A stretch of 64,000 nt of DNA from Glycine soja (Eukaryota > Streptophyta > Magnoliopsida > Fabales > Fabaceae). The stretch is taken from positions 35,227,718 to 35,291,717 of the forward strand of contig NC_041021.1 of assembly GCF_004193775.1 (NCBI RefSeq), given 5' to 3'. The notes under the pieces were generated by a model. The model saw only the letters and a list, made by a program, of their open reading frames with translations, was not told where the DNA came from and made no database searches. The stretch's first letter is position 1. Each line of letters begins with the position of its first letter. This document shows positions 10,930 to 23,335 of the stretch, piece by piece. The position numbers and the translations under genes were made by a program.

Positions 10930-11477
10930 AATACATTTTCTTTAAAATATATATTATTTGTGAAAGATAGTAGTGGCTTAGTGACAAAGAATATTTGGGT
11001 TTTAATCTCAGGGGGAGATTAAGTGTAGTGCTAGGAGTGACCTAGAGAATACTCTTTGTAGCCAGAAGTAACATAGAGAATACTTGGTTGTAATCAAAGA
11101 TTTGATTAGTGGAACCCTTCAAAGTTTGAAGGAGAATTGGACATAGCCCAAGAGTTGGGGTGAACCAGTATAAAACCTTTGTGTTATCATTATTACTTCT
11201 ATATAACTTCTTCTTTTCTTTAAGTCACTTCTACACCATCATATCCAAGTTTTGTGAACTAGTTTTATAAGCAGAAAGTAATTTTGAACCCTTTGGATGA
11301 AACCCTTCGCCCATTGATATCTATTTGAGAAAAGCTTTTAATAGTTTTTTAAACACTAAGTTTTCATCCTTCACATTATTCAACCCCCATTTTAGTGTGC
11401 TTCAAGTATTTTAGTTGTATTAGAGCTTGGCCTCTTGGTTGAGCTCTTAACAGAGTAGAGGAAAGAAAACTCCCGAA

Positions 11478-12503
11478 ATGATGGAAGAAGGATATGCTGT
11501 GAACAAGACCCATATGTTCAAGGGAGCCAACTATAACTATTGGAAGGAAAAAATGATTGCCTTCTTTGAATCCACTCACATTGATATGTAGGACGTTGTA
11601 GAAAAAGGCAATCATATTCCTTTATATGCTCAAAGAAATGAGATCCCTAGGGAAAAATGGACAGATGAACATAAATCCAGATTTCTTCTCAACTCTAGAG
11701 CAAGAAATGCTTTGTTGTGTGCTCTATCTTAAAAAGAGTATTCCAGAGTTCACAGCTTCAGAAGCGCCAAACGGACGTGGGACACCTTAGGCATTACCTA
11801 CGAAGGGTCCTCTGAGGTAAAACGTAACAAGTTGAGCCTTCTGACACATAAGTATGAACTCTTCAGTATGGAAGATGGACAAGATATCCAAACCATGTTT
11901 GGATGCTTCTAAACCATTCTAAATGAGCTTCGCTCTCTAGGTAGACATTATGATAATTATGATCACATTGATAAAATATTATGAAGTTTATCTAGAAAGT
12001 GAAGACCGCAGGTTACAACATTAAAAGCCATCAAGAATCTTGGTTCAATGACTCTTGAAGAGCTCATTAGAATCCTTCAAGTCCATGAGCAAAAGCTTGC
12101 TCAAGATGAAGGAATAAAGAAAGGGAAATCTCTAGTCCTTATGATTCAACGACCAAAATGCAACTTTGTGTCCAAAGAGTCATCGTCCAAAGTCTTTGTC
12201 GTGAATGATGCTTTAGAAGAAGAATTTGAGGATGATGACTCTAATGAAGAAGATGATGAACTAAGTCTTATCACAAGAAAGATCAGAAAGATGTGGAGAA
12301 ACAAGAAATCCTCCAAGTTCAACGGATCGTCCAAAAGATCCTTTCATAAGAAAGAGAAAAGTCCAATCATTTGTTGTGAGTGCAATAAATCAGGGCAATT
12401 CAAGTTAGAATGTCTTGACCTTGAAAAGAGGGTAAAATCCTTAACCATGACACTTGAAATTTTGGAAGAAGGGTGCAAGGAAATGCTTAAACAAAAACTC
12501 TAA
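11478..12503 (+). pseudogene. Copia gag, N-terminal and middle part
   Basis: From the ATG pair at 11478/11481 the frame reads through a typical copia gag opening (HMFKGANYNYWKEKMIAFF), then a UBN2-like helical region (RSAKRTWDTLGITYEGSSEVKRNKLSLL as scattered blocks). Stops fall near 11589, 11730, 11911 and 11985. The last open part, 12048-12503, has an acidic patch (EEEFEDDDSNEEDDE, about residues 61-75). It is followed by a zinc-knuckle remnant CCECNKSGQFKLEC, where the consensus Gly-His is altered to Gly-Gln. Gag would form the virus-like particle; this copy is dead. Confidence 0.75.
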
Positions 12504-13330
12504 CCTCAAAAAGAATCCACCCTTAACAAAAGGATATCTTCTGAGTTGAACGATAAGCTTAAGGGACGTGAGGTCTTGAAGGAATTACCTCCTGAGATTC
12601 TAAAACATTATGAGGAGATAGAAACCTCGAAAGATAAACTAGGCAAATTTGTTGGAATTCATGAAGCCCTTAACAAAATTATTAAGGTGCAAAGAAACCT
12701 CAAAGACAAATCTAGCCATGGTTTCAAAGGAAAAAAGATTGTACATGGTGAAGAAGTCACCATTTTCTATTTATGTGGAAAAGTGTGTCATGAAACTCAT
12801 AAGTGCAATGACCTTTCGGAAAAAGGAAACCCATCAAGGGTTCCGTCCAACGCTTACCAGCACCCCCATGCTAATAAGGAAAAAAGACCTAAAAGGATTT
12901 GGGTACCTAAGAGCAAAATAATTCCTGTTGCAGATCTCCTTGATAGAAAGAAAGAAACACCAGTCATGGTACCTGAACAGCGGCTACTCACGACATATGA
13001 CAGGCAAAAAGTGCATGTCCCAATCCCTAAGCCGTATGTTTGGTGTGGTGGACACTTTCAGAGGGAATAAAAAATGTCTGATAACTGGTGTAGGTAAAGT
13101 ATGTATTCCTCCCTATCCTCCTATAGATAATGTTTTGTTTGTTAAAGGGTTGAAGCGTAATCTGCTGAGCACAAGTCAATTATGTGACAATGAATACAAT
13201 GTCACCTTTAACAAGGATATGTGTATCATCCGGAACAAAGATAGCTCCTGACTCTTCTCGACTAAGAGACAAGGAAATCTATATAAGATTAAACTTGATC
13301 TTGACTTGTTTAGCTCTTTTATAACTTAAT
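12504..13330 (+). pseudogene. Copia gag end and protease region, overlapping frames
   Basis: One frame (12546-13070) encodes the gag C-terminus with a finger remnant (CGKVCHETHKC) and RIWVPKSKIIPVADLL. A second frame (12928-13251) overlaps it by 143 bases and encodes the protease-like part WYLNSGYSRHMTG followed by NVLFVKGLKRNLLSTSQLC. The usual active-site DSG is here NSG, so the catalytic aspartate is lost in this reading. Homology fades at about 13320, before the integrase zinc-binding region. Confidence 0.7.
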
Positions 13331-13440
13331 TATTTTTTATGAAATTTCTCTTAATAATTATTTTAATACTAGATAATTAATTTAATGTTTTTTAAGAAGC
13401 AAAATTGTTTTCATAAAAAATATTGTATATGTAACACACA

Positions 13441-13836
13441 CAAATGTGAAATGAGAAGAACTAATTTTAACTGTTAGATTATAATTTTTTTTGAAATATG
13501 ATTGAGATTAAAATTCTAATTTTAATACATCATGTTTCTTTTTCTCAACTGATTTAAATAGTTATTTTTTTTAAAAAATTGATCACTTAAAAAACCGATC
13601 TAAAAAGTTAACTTTTAATATTGATTAACAACCAATTTAAAAAGTTTGACTTTCTATGTAACCTGCATAGATATCAATCGTACAACCGATGCAAAGGTCC
13701 TTTTTAACTAATGTTAGTCGTGCTCTCTCAACTGGGTAAACGCGATGTATTAAAAATTGGAGTTTTAATCTCAACCATCAATTTTTTTTAATTATAATCT
13801 AACGGTTAAAATCAATTCTTCCCATTTCTCATTTGA
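13441..13836. mobile_element. Inverted-repeat element (MITE-like)
   Basis: The left arm (13441-13550) and the right arm (about 13730-13836) are imperfect reverse complements over about 100 bases. For example 'gttagattataattttttt' on the left matches 'aaaaatta-taatctaac' on the right, and 'gagattaaaattct' matches 'agttttaatctc'. No coding capacity lies between. I could not identify a convincing target duplication because the right flank runs into the AT microsatellite. Confidence 0.55.
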
Positions 13837-13842
13837 AATATC

Positions 13843-13845
<3 letters not shown>

Positions 13846-13874
<29 letters not shown>
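13846..13874. repeat. (AT)n microsatellite
   Basis: About 29 bases of uninterrupted TA/AT dinucleotide repeat. Confidence 0.95.
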
Positions 13875-13877
<3 letters not shown>

Positions 13878-14889
13878 GTTCGACTCATTTAAATAATCAA
13901 GCTTGGATTTGTTTATTTAATTAAACAAACGAACTTGAGCGGGTAATTAGCAAGCCAAGCCCTAGTTATAGCTAACTTTGTCCTCACATAAAGGTAGCTC
14001 TCATACAAGATTATTAATTATCAATATCACCTCATTAACAGTCCATTTCAATGCTCAAAATATCATAATCTTATTAATATTTCATTCAATAATTAACAAT
14101 ATATCATCAAGCCAACCATGATATTTATTCACCTCTTCAAAGTATCAATATCTCAACAAGAATATAATATAATATTCTAAACAATTAAAGAAATAGTCAT
14201 AGACTAATAATAAATATATTTCAACAATTCACACTCACATTATACTTATCATCACCTCACATGTAATTTGATAATCTTAACTAAATGTATATCAATATAT
14301 ATGTATATTTCATCAATAAAGATATTTCCAACCTAGAAATCTTGTAATCGACTCACCAAAACCACATATTAATATGAATTACTTCATCTTAACTTGTAAT
14401 AAATTTTAACATAACAATAAAAACTCAAAATATATTATATGCACTTGGAATTGGCTTAGAAACTCTCAAGAAAGTTTTAAGGATAAATAAAACATCCTAC
14501 CTAAATCTAGCTAAAGCCACAAATTTTAGCTTAGCACAAAATATAGCTTGAGCTAAATTTGTGCAAATCCAATCCTATCAAAAACTAGCTTAGCTAAAAA
14601 TCATAGCTTCAACTAGATTTGTAAAAACACAATTCTATCAAAATTTAGTTGAGCCAAAAATCATAGCTTTAACTAAATTTGTGTAACCCAATTTTGACAA
14701 AACTTAACCGAAGCTAAAAGTTCTAGCTCAACTAAAGTTACAAAATCTTTTGCAATAAAAGTTCTTTGAAAATATGAGCTTTTAATCCCATTAATGACTA
14801 CCCCACCATCCAAACTTACAATTATCACATCAATAAACAACCCTTAAGCTTTTAAACACTAAACCCCAACAAAAGAACCTAGAGATTTA

Positions 14890-15071
14890 GAGCAAACAAC
14901 TCAAAAATCACCATAGAATAAGAAAAGAGGGTGGACTTCTCTTCCCTCATGAGCTTTCCCCTAAGTTAGGTTTTGAAGAAGAGCAAACAACTCAAAAATC
15001 ACCATAAAAATAAGAAAAGAGGGTGAGCTTCCCTTCCCTTATGAGCTTTCCCCCAAGTTAGGTATTGAAGA
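14890..15071. repeat. 91-bp tandem duplication
   Basis: Units 14890-14980 and 14981-15071 both start GAGCAAACAACTCAAAAATC and end TTGAAGAA, differing by a few substitutions and small compensating indels. Confidence 0.9.
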
Positions 15072-15365
15072 AGAGAAAGGAAGAAGAGGGTCTTGGGAAC
15101 CACCAAGGATTTCCTCCAAACAACAACACCATCCCATTATACCCATGGAATACAAGCTAAACAACACTTAATAGGAGGTTTTATAGCAAAAGCCCACCTT
15201 GGGTAAATTAAAGGAAGGAAAAGAGATGAGAAAGAGAGCTCACCTTCCATTGATGGACTGACAGGCTCAAGAAAGATGAGAAAACAACTAACCATGAGGG
15301 GCTCAAGTCACATCTTAAAGGAATTCCATGGAAGGAGGAAGGAAAAGGGAAGAAGGAGAAGAGAA

Positions 15366-15423
15366 GGAAGCTTGAAGAAAGGATGTGAAACTAAGGAAGC
15401 TTGAAGAAAGGATGTGAAACTAC
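15366..15423. repeat. 29-bp tandem duplication
   Basis: The unit GAAGCTTGAAGAAAGGATG plus 'tgaaactaa' occurs twice in a row with one difference at the end. Confidence 0.9.
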
Positions 15424-16079
15424 AACTTATATGAAGCTTATTTCCATGAAAAAAGTTGAATAGATTGAAACATCACAGCTGCATCTTGTTTCTTGTTTGA
15501 AATTGAGATTTCTTTTGATTATCTATCTTCTCTATATATATATAATAGTGAAATTCACTTAAACAAATATTGACCATTGATCAAAACTTCAATTTTATAA
15601 TAGCATTGATTATATGCTCTTTTTTTGTAACATATGTATTTAATGAAGAATTAAATTACTAACAATAATTTTATTTAATATCAATTTTGATAATGAAAAA
15701 ATAATTTAGAGTAATAGCATATTATTTATTATGCAATTTTCATAATTAAATGTTAATTTTGATAATTTTTAATATTAAGTAGTAACAATAAATATTATAT
15801 TATTACTTATGAGTATATTTCATGAAAAGTAGTATTCTTTAATATTATTACAAAATTTTATAATTAAATATTAATTTTGATATTAAGTAGTAACATGCCA
15901 TTTATTATACAATTCTAATAATTAAGTGGTAATTTTTATATTATACAATAATATTAATTAAATATTATGAAAATAATTAAATAAATGTGAACTATTATTA
16001 AAATATCCATTAATTAGTATTAAATTACATAGATAATGAAATATATTTTCAATTATTATTTTTCATAGATCAAAACGCT

Positions 16080-16370
16080 CCCAAATGGAAAAAGTTGATC
16101 TTATTGAATCCTTGTTCAATATTATAAATGTTGTTGAAATCATATTCCTCCCTTGAATCGTTTTGATGAAGACATGCTGATTTGGAAATTCACTCAAACT
16201 AGATCATATTTTAGAATAACTTATCATAATATTCCATAGTCAATAATGAGCATCTCAAAGGTAATGGTGATTGGACATTGATTTGGAAGTTGCATACTCC
16301 CTCCCAGATCAAGCATTTTATGTGGCAATTTGACACAGTTCTAGTCGTGAATCGTTTGATGATAGGTGGA
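16080..16370 (+). pseudogene. LINE fragment 1: RT zinc-binding region
   Basis: The + strand reads, with one or two frame changes, VDLIESLFN, then DEDMLIWKFTQTRSYFRI, then GDWTLIWKLHTPSQIKHFMWQF. This is the characteristic region after the reverse transcriptase of plant LINEs (zf-RVT), with the W..IW.L..P.KIKHF.W pattern. The upstream RT and endonuclease are not present. The continuation of the same ORF is found beyond the nested elements at about 23720-24143 and 29328-29566. Confidence 0.75.
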
Positions 16371-16819
16371 GGGCGCTATTCTAGCCATGGAAGATAAGCT
16401 AAAGGAAGACGCCACAAGGGTGATGGACATCCCTTGATAAATCCAAACGGGTTCAGCCTTAAACCTAGAGAATACTCTCCCAGTATACAAGTATTTGTCA
16501 ATTCCATTGCAATTTTGTGTATGTATAGACAACCAACCTTTAATTATTCTAAATGCACCATTAACTACAATTATGAAGATAAGACCTTAATTTCTAATGG
16601 TGCACATGAAAAGACACCAAGGCTATCAACCACTAAAATAAATAAAAGAAAAAAAATGAAAATAAAATAAATACAACTTTATTTAATTCTAAAAAGAAGA
16701 AAGTCAACAACAACACCGTCTAACTCATGGGTCTTCAATAATAATGATGCATTGAAATAATTTTGGTTCAATGTCTTTCACCGTAGGTACAACTTCAAGA
16801 ATTGTTGCTACCACTTATT
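16371..16819. other. Unassigned stretch between LINE fragment and gypsy remnant
   Basis: No coding homology is recognised. It includes a Lys-rich chance frame and an A-rich tract near 16640-16680. It may belong to the gypsy remnant that follows. Confidence 0.4.
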
Positions 16820-16902
16820 ATAGGGTCTCCCCTGCCTATCTGGCTCTAGCTCTAGCTCTGGTCATAGGTCCTCCTAGTTTTTGTGTTAGTCCTTGAGCTT
16901 TA
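16820..16902 (-). pseudogene. Gypsy polyprotein tail, part 2 (left of Harbinger)
   Basis: On the - strand this reads QGLTQKLGGPMTRARARAR followed by a stop. GPMTRARA is the hallmark end region of many legume gypsy polyproteins. The upstream part of the same frame (INSFQDEPF, DEDI) lies at 23520-23600, on the other side of the Harbinger element. Joining the two at the duplicated TTA keeps a sensible reading, so the Harbinger landed in this gypsy relic. Confidence 0.65.
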
Positions 16903-17972
16903 CCTTGTGTTTGGATGGGGAATTTAAAGATTTCTAGGAAATTCAAATTCATAGCATTTTGATTGCCTTGATTTAAATTCCTTTCATTTTGTAAATATTT
17001 TGTTTGGATGAGGCAATTCAATTTCTTGTATTTTAATTTCCTTGTTTGGACAAAATAATTCAATTTCAATGAAATTCAAATTTTCATTTTTAAATATTTA
17101 TTTAAAAATTAAAATTTCAATATTGAATAAAAATAAACATGAGTCATTTTTTAAATAGTTAAATATTCAAAATAAATTTAATGTTATAAAATATATAATA
17201 ATAAAATTTTTAAATATTTAATAATTAAATAATCAAAATAATTTTAATGCTAAACAATTTTGAATCTTATACAACATTCTTGTAGTAACGCAAAAAAAAA
17301 ACTTGGATTAAACAATACTGCAAAATTAAAAGATGAATGATACGTAATTCTTTATTCTTGTTAAAAAAAATTACCTAGTCTTGCAATAATTTTAAAAACA
17401 TATTAAAATTAAATAATTATATAATTTAAGGACAATGATCTCGTACAAAATTCAAATGATATTAATTTCATTGTTTGTACGGGAAGAAAATTCAAAATTG
17501 TTAATAACGCATCAATGCATAAACACGAATCAACACAAGCATTACAAGGTCCTAATTAATCAAGTTCCAAACAAAGATCTTAAACAAGAATTACAAGGTC
17601 CAAATTAAAAAAAAAACAATGTTCTTCATTCCTTAATCTTCATTCATCATCAAGTGTAAACTGCCATTTAGGGGAGAAGAAACAAGATAATATAGGTCAC
17701 AAGAGAAAAGACAAATAACTATAGTGAAAATATGAGCTCAATTAGGCATAAAAAAGACACAAATTTATAATTTGAAAGTTGAAATGGGAAATGTAGACAA
17801 AATGTTACTCACCAAGTTTCATTCTCCAAGAAGTGTTAAAACATAATCTGGCTTTTGGTGAATAGGAAGGGTTTTCACAATAGCTAGTTGTTTTGGATTG
17901 TCAGCTAACCATTTAATAGCTTTAGCCCATTGTTGTCTATTAAGATCTGATCTGGTATCAAAGTTGCCTCAC

Positions 17973-18709
17973 TTAATACTTCTTGAATATCTTCATCATC
18001 AACTTTTCCATCCATTTTTCTACCATTCGGTTAAAAGAGTTGGCCATTTTATCCAAAGAAGCTGCTATTCCTTCTTTTTTTCCCATCTTCCTCTTGTGAG
18101 GATGTGTGCCAGAAGAAGTCGAACCTTGTCTTTTACCTTTTGTATTAGAGCTTGGTTCTTCTAAATCTATGGCAGTAGCACCTAACCCCATGAATTCCAC
18201 TTCATTTGTTTCTCTACTCATCGCTTCATCAGCATCATAGCAGTTTCAGCTCCATGACCGGTGACTCTATCTTTAGCACACAAATCCACTATATCTTCCC
18301 AATTTTGAAGCACCTTGAATCGAAATGGTTTAGCCGATTTATGCGACTGAACAAAAAAAAAGAAAAAGTCAAATCCAATCTACTTTGAATAACAAATAAC
18401 AACATATTAAAGAATAATTACAGTGCAACAATATTCATTCCAAGCATTTTCATTCTCAACTGTGATCATGTGCTTAGTGCCATCCCAATCAAATCCACTC
18501 TGGCCAAGGATCTCACTTACAATACCATACCACGATCTCCATAATTTGATATGGTTTTTGACATTATCTGATGTGACATTAACATTGAAGCTTGTAGACA
18601 ACACTGCGGCTGCAACATTCAATGCTGACCTTTTCCAACCTCCGTCACCCTTGTTGCTCAAATTCCTTTGATCTCTAAGTACATCAGCCAATACACATTC
18701 CATTTCCAA
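17973..18709 (-). pseudogene. Harbinger ORF1, Myb/SANT-like DNA-binding protein
   Basis: Exon 1 (18709-18422) encodes a Myb/SANT-like domain of the type found in Harbinger ORF1: WKRSALNVAAAVLSTSFNVNVTSDNVKNHI is the core (about residues 25-54), then LWRSWYGIV and FDWDGTKHMI. It ends in NAWNEYC with a GT donor at 18421. A matching AG acceptor opens exon 2 at 18346, reading SHKSAKPFRFK and VLQNWEDIVDLCAKDRVTG. A frameshift near 18235 follows. The last part (18221-17973) is acidic then basic (KGKRQGSTSSG, HPHKRKMGKKEG). In this family ORF1 works with the transposase in DNA binding and nuclear import. Confidence 0.75.
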
Positions 18710-19029
18710 ATTCCATGTAAAATAACTCTTGTTTCCTCATTATTTTTTTCCTAAAACTTTTCTTTTGTCTGTCATTTTTTCATTAGATGACTCCATTGAA
18801 GTTAATGTCACTTATTCAACCTGCACATAACAAATATTAGATATAACCTACTTTATTCATTTGACTAGTCCACTGCACAATCATAGAAAATATTTCAAGC
18901 AAAGTTTTTATGCAATAGCAAAGTACATAAAAGTCTATCTTCAATAGAAAAGTACAATAGTAACAAAACACACAAAGTTTGTCTGCAATAGCAAATTACA
19001 TCTAAAAAAGAACTATCCCTAAGCAAAGT

Positions 19030-20421
19030 TTCTCCTAACTTGATAGTTAGCAAACATATTCATAGCTAATGTATCTCGAAATCTTGTTCATTCCTCGATA
19101 GCTTGAATAGTTGTGATATCATCTATGACATTATTTTGAACTCCTTCCCTTGATTGATGGACTAACTATTCATCAACAACAGATAAGAATTCTAAGTCTT
19201 GAACTTCTAAAAGTTGATCAGTTTGTTGTTCGTCTCTTATGAAATTGTGTAACACAAAACAAGCATTGATAATTCTTATTTGTGTCTTTATATCAAAAAA
19301 TGAAGGAGTTCTTAATATACTCCATCTTTTTTTCAAGATCCCAAATGACCTTTCTATTGCATTTCGGGCACTTGCATGACGAAGATTAAATAACTCCTTG
19401 TAACTTTGAGGGGTGTTTCCAATTCACTCATTGAGATGATATCTAGTCCCTCGATATGATGCTAAAAATCCCGAACCATTGATATATCCCGCATCCACAA
19501 GAAAATACTTACCTACAATGTTTAAAATAACAAACATAGACTTAAACTAGACAAAAAAAAAAGAAAAAAAAATTATTTCTAAGAAATATTACCAGTTGGA
19601 ATTTCAAGTTTGTGTTGACGACGTAATGCATCTCGTAATACTCGAGAATCTCCTGCAGACCCTTCCCACCCAGGTAACACATAAATAAACCTTAAATCTG
19701 GACCACAAGCAGCTAACACATTTGTAGAGACATCACCCTTTCTATTACGATATCTAGGTCTCTCATCAGGAGAAACTGTAACCGAAATATGAGTCCCATC
19801 AAGTGTTCCAATACATCTCTACAAACAAGATAATTTTTTTAGATTCTAAGAAAATTTTATAATTAACTAATCTCTCCTAACAATTGATAAACTTACCTCA
19901 AACCATCTCCACTTGTTTGCTTCCGCACCTTCTAAAGTACAGGGTTGAAAATTCAAATAGTATTTGCTCACTTTCATTACCTCTCTCAAGACATCATTGA
20001 ATTGCCTACTTATGGTTTCTTTAGATCTACAATAACTAAATTGCACTACCCTATACTTTAGGTTGTGAGCAAGGATATGTAAAAACATTGCTACTGCTTC
20101 AGTTGTTAGAACATTTCTTGTTTTTACTAATCCACCCTTTTCTTGTAAAATTCTACAAAGGTTAAAAAATGCATTTTTATTAAGCCTCAATTATTCACTG
20201 CAATCTTTATTTGTTCCTCTATAAAGACGATTAAGGAAGCTGTGACGTTCTAGTTCCCAATTACGGGTTGGTTCCTTAACAAAATAATTATTATGATACC
20301 ATGTCACTACACCAATGACCATATGAACAACACAAGCAGCAGCTAATAAGATTATCTTCTTATACTTTTCTCTTTTACGTTTTCTTGAAGTCATTGCAGT
20401 GTCAACTATGCTAGGATCCAT
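19030..20421 (-). pseudogene. Harbinger DDE transposase, multiple nonsense mutations
   Basis: Three exons can be placed on the - strand. Exon A (20421-19897) encodes the N-terminal part, with an in-frame TAA at 20191 between TNKDCSE and LRLNKNAFFNLCRIL. Exon B (19818-19593) encodes CIGTLDGTHISVTVSPDERP and GDSRVLRDAL. Exon C (19512 to about 19030) encodes KYFLVDAGYIN and, further on, ARNAIERSFGILKKRW. The catalytic residues are present: D in LDGTH, D in VDAGY and E in NAIERSFG. Splice phases agree (525 nt, 226 nt). Additional stops are TGA at 19424-19426 (HLNE*IGN), a TAG near 19165, and a TGA near 19090, two of which look like TGG-to-TGA changes. The enzyme would excise and insert Harbinger elements. 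Confidence 0.85.
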
Positions 20422-23150
20422 TTCTTCTCAATCCAAACCACATGATAATGATATAAGATAATATTTTGAGATTTAAAACAAATATGTAGGGAAAAGATGT
20501 AAATAAGCTCTAAATTTTAATGTCCATATTTTTCTACATTAGGCTGTCACAAGCAAGAGCCTAGAGGTTAACTTTAGCAGAATATAAATTTGATGACAAG
20601 AAATGTCTCTTAACTATATATACACAACAAAAAAAAAGTTTTTTTTTCTTTTTGGGTTTGATTAGACCCCTGTCATAAAAAATTAAACTCGAGGCAAAGG
20701 GGATGTGATTGATATGGTATATATGATTGTACAGGTTTTAGATATACTGCTTTTAAGATTTGTTAAAATTATCTGTTAGAATTAAAAGTATGTAATTAAA
20801 ATACTGATTAATTAATTCTATAATGAAGTGCTTTAGATTCAACATATATAAAAAATTATAAAAAAATACTAACACAGACTTCAAAACAAAAATAAATGTC
20901 CATATCTACAGACTTCAAAATCAGAGTATCAATATTCAATAGTAAAAAAAGTGCAACTTTAACTCATCAAACACAGACTAGAAGACTGTCTAAGACATTT
21001 CCTTTATTTAGAGGAACATATCACTTGGACATCAATGAATTGACCAAGTAGCTAAGGAAGTAGACATGGAAAAGGGGCCAATATATGAGTAACAATTGCA
21101 TAATGGTTGAAATTTTGATTCTAGAATGCTAATAATAAAGTTCCTGTTATTACTAGTTTATGGTTTATAAAATTTGTTGGGTATGACTATAGAACAATAG
21201 TGTCTTAAACAATGATGATATAATGACTTCAGGGAGCATGTCAAGGGTTGTTGACTATAGTTCCTATTATTACTTTTTAGCTACACTCTTTTCCCCCCTC
21301 CCATGACATTGTACGCACCATTTCTTCAGTTTCATCTTTTTGTGGCTTTCTTCAAGCTGGTGTAGATTTAATTACAAGACATCAAATTTATTTGTTCATA
21401 TTAAATAGTATGAACTAACGGGACTTCTAGCTCAGTTATTTAACAGATGCGTAAATTGATGTAATTCTTTTAGTATATTTATCTTCCATTCTTATAAATA
21501 AATAAAAATATATTAAATAATATGAATCTAAATATATCTTTGCATTTTGGAAATAACATATTTTTAAACAACTTTTCAAACATACATGATTAGGGGAAGA
21601 CCTACGGCTACATGAGGGGGGCCTTGGTCCCCTGATTTTTTCACATTAGATTTTTTATATTAGGTTATTCTTAAAAAATAATATTAAGTAATTATTTTGT
21701 TTTGGAAATTTAAGTATTTAAATAATATTATTTAAGTCTTACTTATCATTTTATATTTTGATAAAATATTTTATTCTTTTGTAATATTTTTTGTAAAGAA
21801 TAGAGATAACTACATTATTCCTCAAGAGGTTAATCCAAATGTTAATAGTATTGCTTCTCCATACATATCATCTAGCTACTACCAACCCAAAAAGGGTTTT
21901 TTCTTAAGTTATACATTATTCTCTACCACACACTTAAAATTCTTAGCAAATAAATTGAGAATTAAGATAACACCTCCACCAGGCACAAACACTACAAGCT
22001 AGACTAAAGTTTCGTTCCATGAATGAAGCTATCTCGAAGTCATGGAAAAAAGTTCATCTCTTAGAAGCAAAACAAACGGAGGGAGGCTTTCATGTTGGGG
22101 GCGTCTCAAGTTGAAGCTTCCATGGGCGAAGAGAACAAGTTCTTATAATATATGTACAAACAAACAAAAAATCATTCGTACGTATATTTCTTGGCTCATT
22201 TTACTTTACCTTCTAGTGATATTGATTGCATAAAGTTTCGGTAATGATGATTGACTACTAAACTTGACTCTAGGACATTCCCCTATTCCAACAGAATCTA
22301 ATGAGGTAATCTTTCAATTATCCAAAACAACTAAATAAAAAATAAATCACAAATTAACAGCTGAGAATGAATTTTCTGAAGAGATTGAGGGAGTTATTCA
22401 GCTGATCTAGTATTTATATACAATTTGACAATGATTATAAGGAGATTAAGGATGATCCTAGTTCCTTAGACAGTATACTCTAGTATAAGAATAGCTATGT
22501 ACATGAATCTGAAAAATAATTGCTAGTTGCTACAAATTCCAATAGGCATTTAACTACATTATTTTTGGTGAACAATAGGCATTTAACTACAAATTCCAAT
22601 AGTTTTATTTTGAACATGTCCCCTCATGGAAGAGCCCTTTGGGCTTGAAGCAAGGAAAAATGTACAGGCCCTCCATACAATGTACTGAAATTCAAGTTTT
22701 GTTTAAGATGAATGAAGGTGAATAGAATCAAACATTACAATGCAAGAGCATATCAATCAAAATCAAAATAGCAAATGATACACCGTAATTGGAACTCTAA
22801 CCACACAATTGAAACCCTTCAATTAATCCAAAAAATTTACAAACCAAAACCCTATCCCAGAAAAACATATTGTGAAAAGAAAGTTGTCATTGAAGAATAA
22901 ACACAAAGTGAAGAAACCAAAGTTCTCATTGAAGAATAACACAAGCACCTAGAGTGCAAGGTCTGTTCCTAACAAATTTGCAAAAATGCCCACAGTACAA
23001 ATTAATGAAATCAAACAATGAGCAACGAAATCAAACAATGAGTACCCAGAGTACAAAACCAATGAAATCAAACAACTAAATAAAAAATAAATCACAAATT
23101 AACAAAAAAAATGAATTCACTTGACACAACAAGAGTGTGGATCGAAATCG
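20422..23150. other. Harbinger 5' non-coding interior
   Basis: This 2.7 kb lies between the transposase start and the right terminal region. I see no credible exon. A G-rich run with 'ggggggccttggtccc' sits near 21625, and 'atgaaatcaaaca' repeats occur at 22980-23070. It may hold the promoter and leader for the - strand genes, or older nested insertions that I cannot delimit. Confidence 0.45.
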
Positions 23151-23159
23151 CAAAGAAAA

Positions 23160-23335
23160 CTTACTTGCGTCTGCAGTGTGAGAGAGTGGCTGAGAGGATA
23201 AGAGTGTGAGAGAGTGACTGAGAGGGGAAGAAAGCGTGGCTGAGAGGGGAAGAGCGTGAGAGAGTGGCTGAGAGGGGAAAAGTGGAAGAGAGCGTTTGCT
23301 GCGTGAGTGAGTGGCTGATAGTGGAAGAGAGGGAT
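23160..23335. repeat. GA-rich imperfect tandem repeats in Harbinger subterminal region
   Basis: About six imperfect copies of a 20-28 base unit around 'gtgagagagtggctgagagg' follow each other just inside the right terminus. Subterminal repeats are where transposases of this class often bind; here that role is inference. Confidence 0.8.

Larger units (their letters stand above)
9020..13330 (+). mobile_element. SIRE/Maximus-like Ty1-copia fragment (5' part)
   Basis: The stretch 10930-11400 (after the solo LTR) looks like the 3' end of a 5' LTR. It is followed at about 11415-11432 by a degenerate primer-binding site, 'ttgtattagagcttggcc', close to the TGGTATCAGAGC expected for initiator tRNA-Met. 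Gag begins at 11478 and protease-region sequence ends near 13320, after which no copia homology remains. Integrase, RT and RNase H are missing. Sequence left of the solo LTR (from about 9020) may belong to the same LTR, but I cannot fix its 5' end. The subfamily name rests on recognition of the gag and leader sequence. Confidence 0.65.
13331..16079. other. AT-rich non-coding stretch
   Basis: No gene or credible exon is visible. The stretch holds an inverted-repeat element (13441-13836), an AT microsatellite (13846-13874), loosely repeated 'agctaaaatt(t)gtg' units at about 14500-14760, a 91-bp tandem duplication (14890-15071) and a 29-bp tandem duplication (15366-15423). From 15540 to 16060 it is very AT-rich with nothing recognisable. 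Confidence 0.6.

Noticed and set aside
16836..17069. A 77-codon - strand frame as a single small gene
   Set aside because: It crosses the Harbinger end; only its last part is the gypsy tail and the rest is the transposon terminus.
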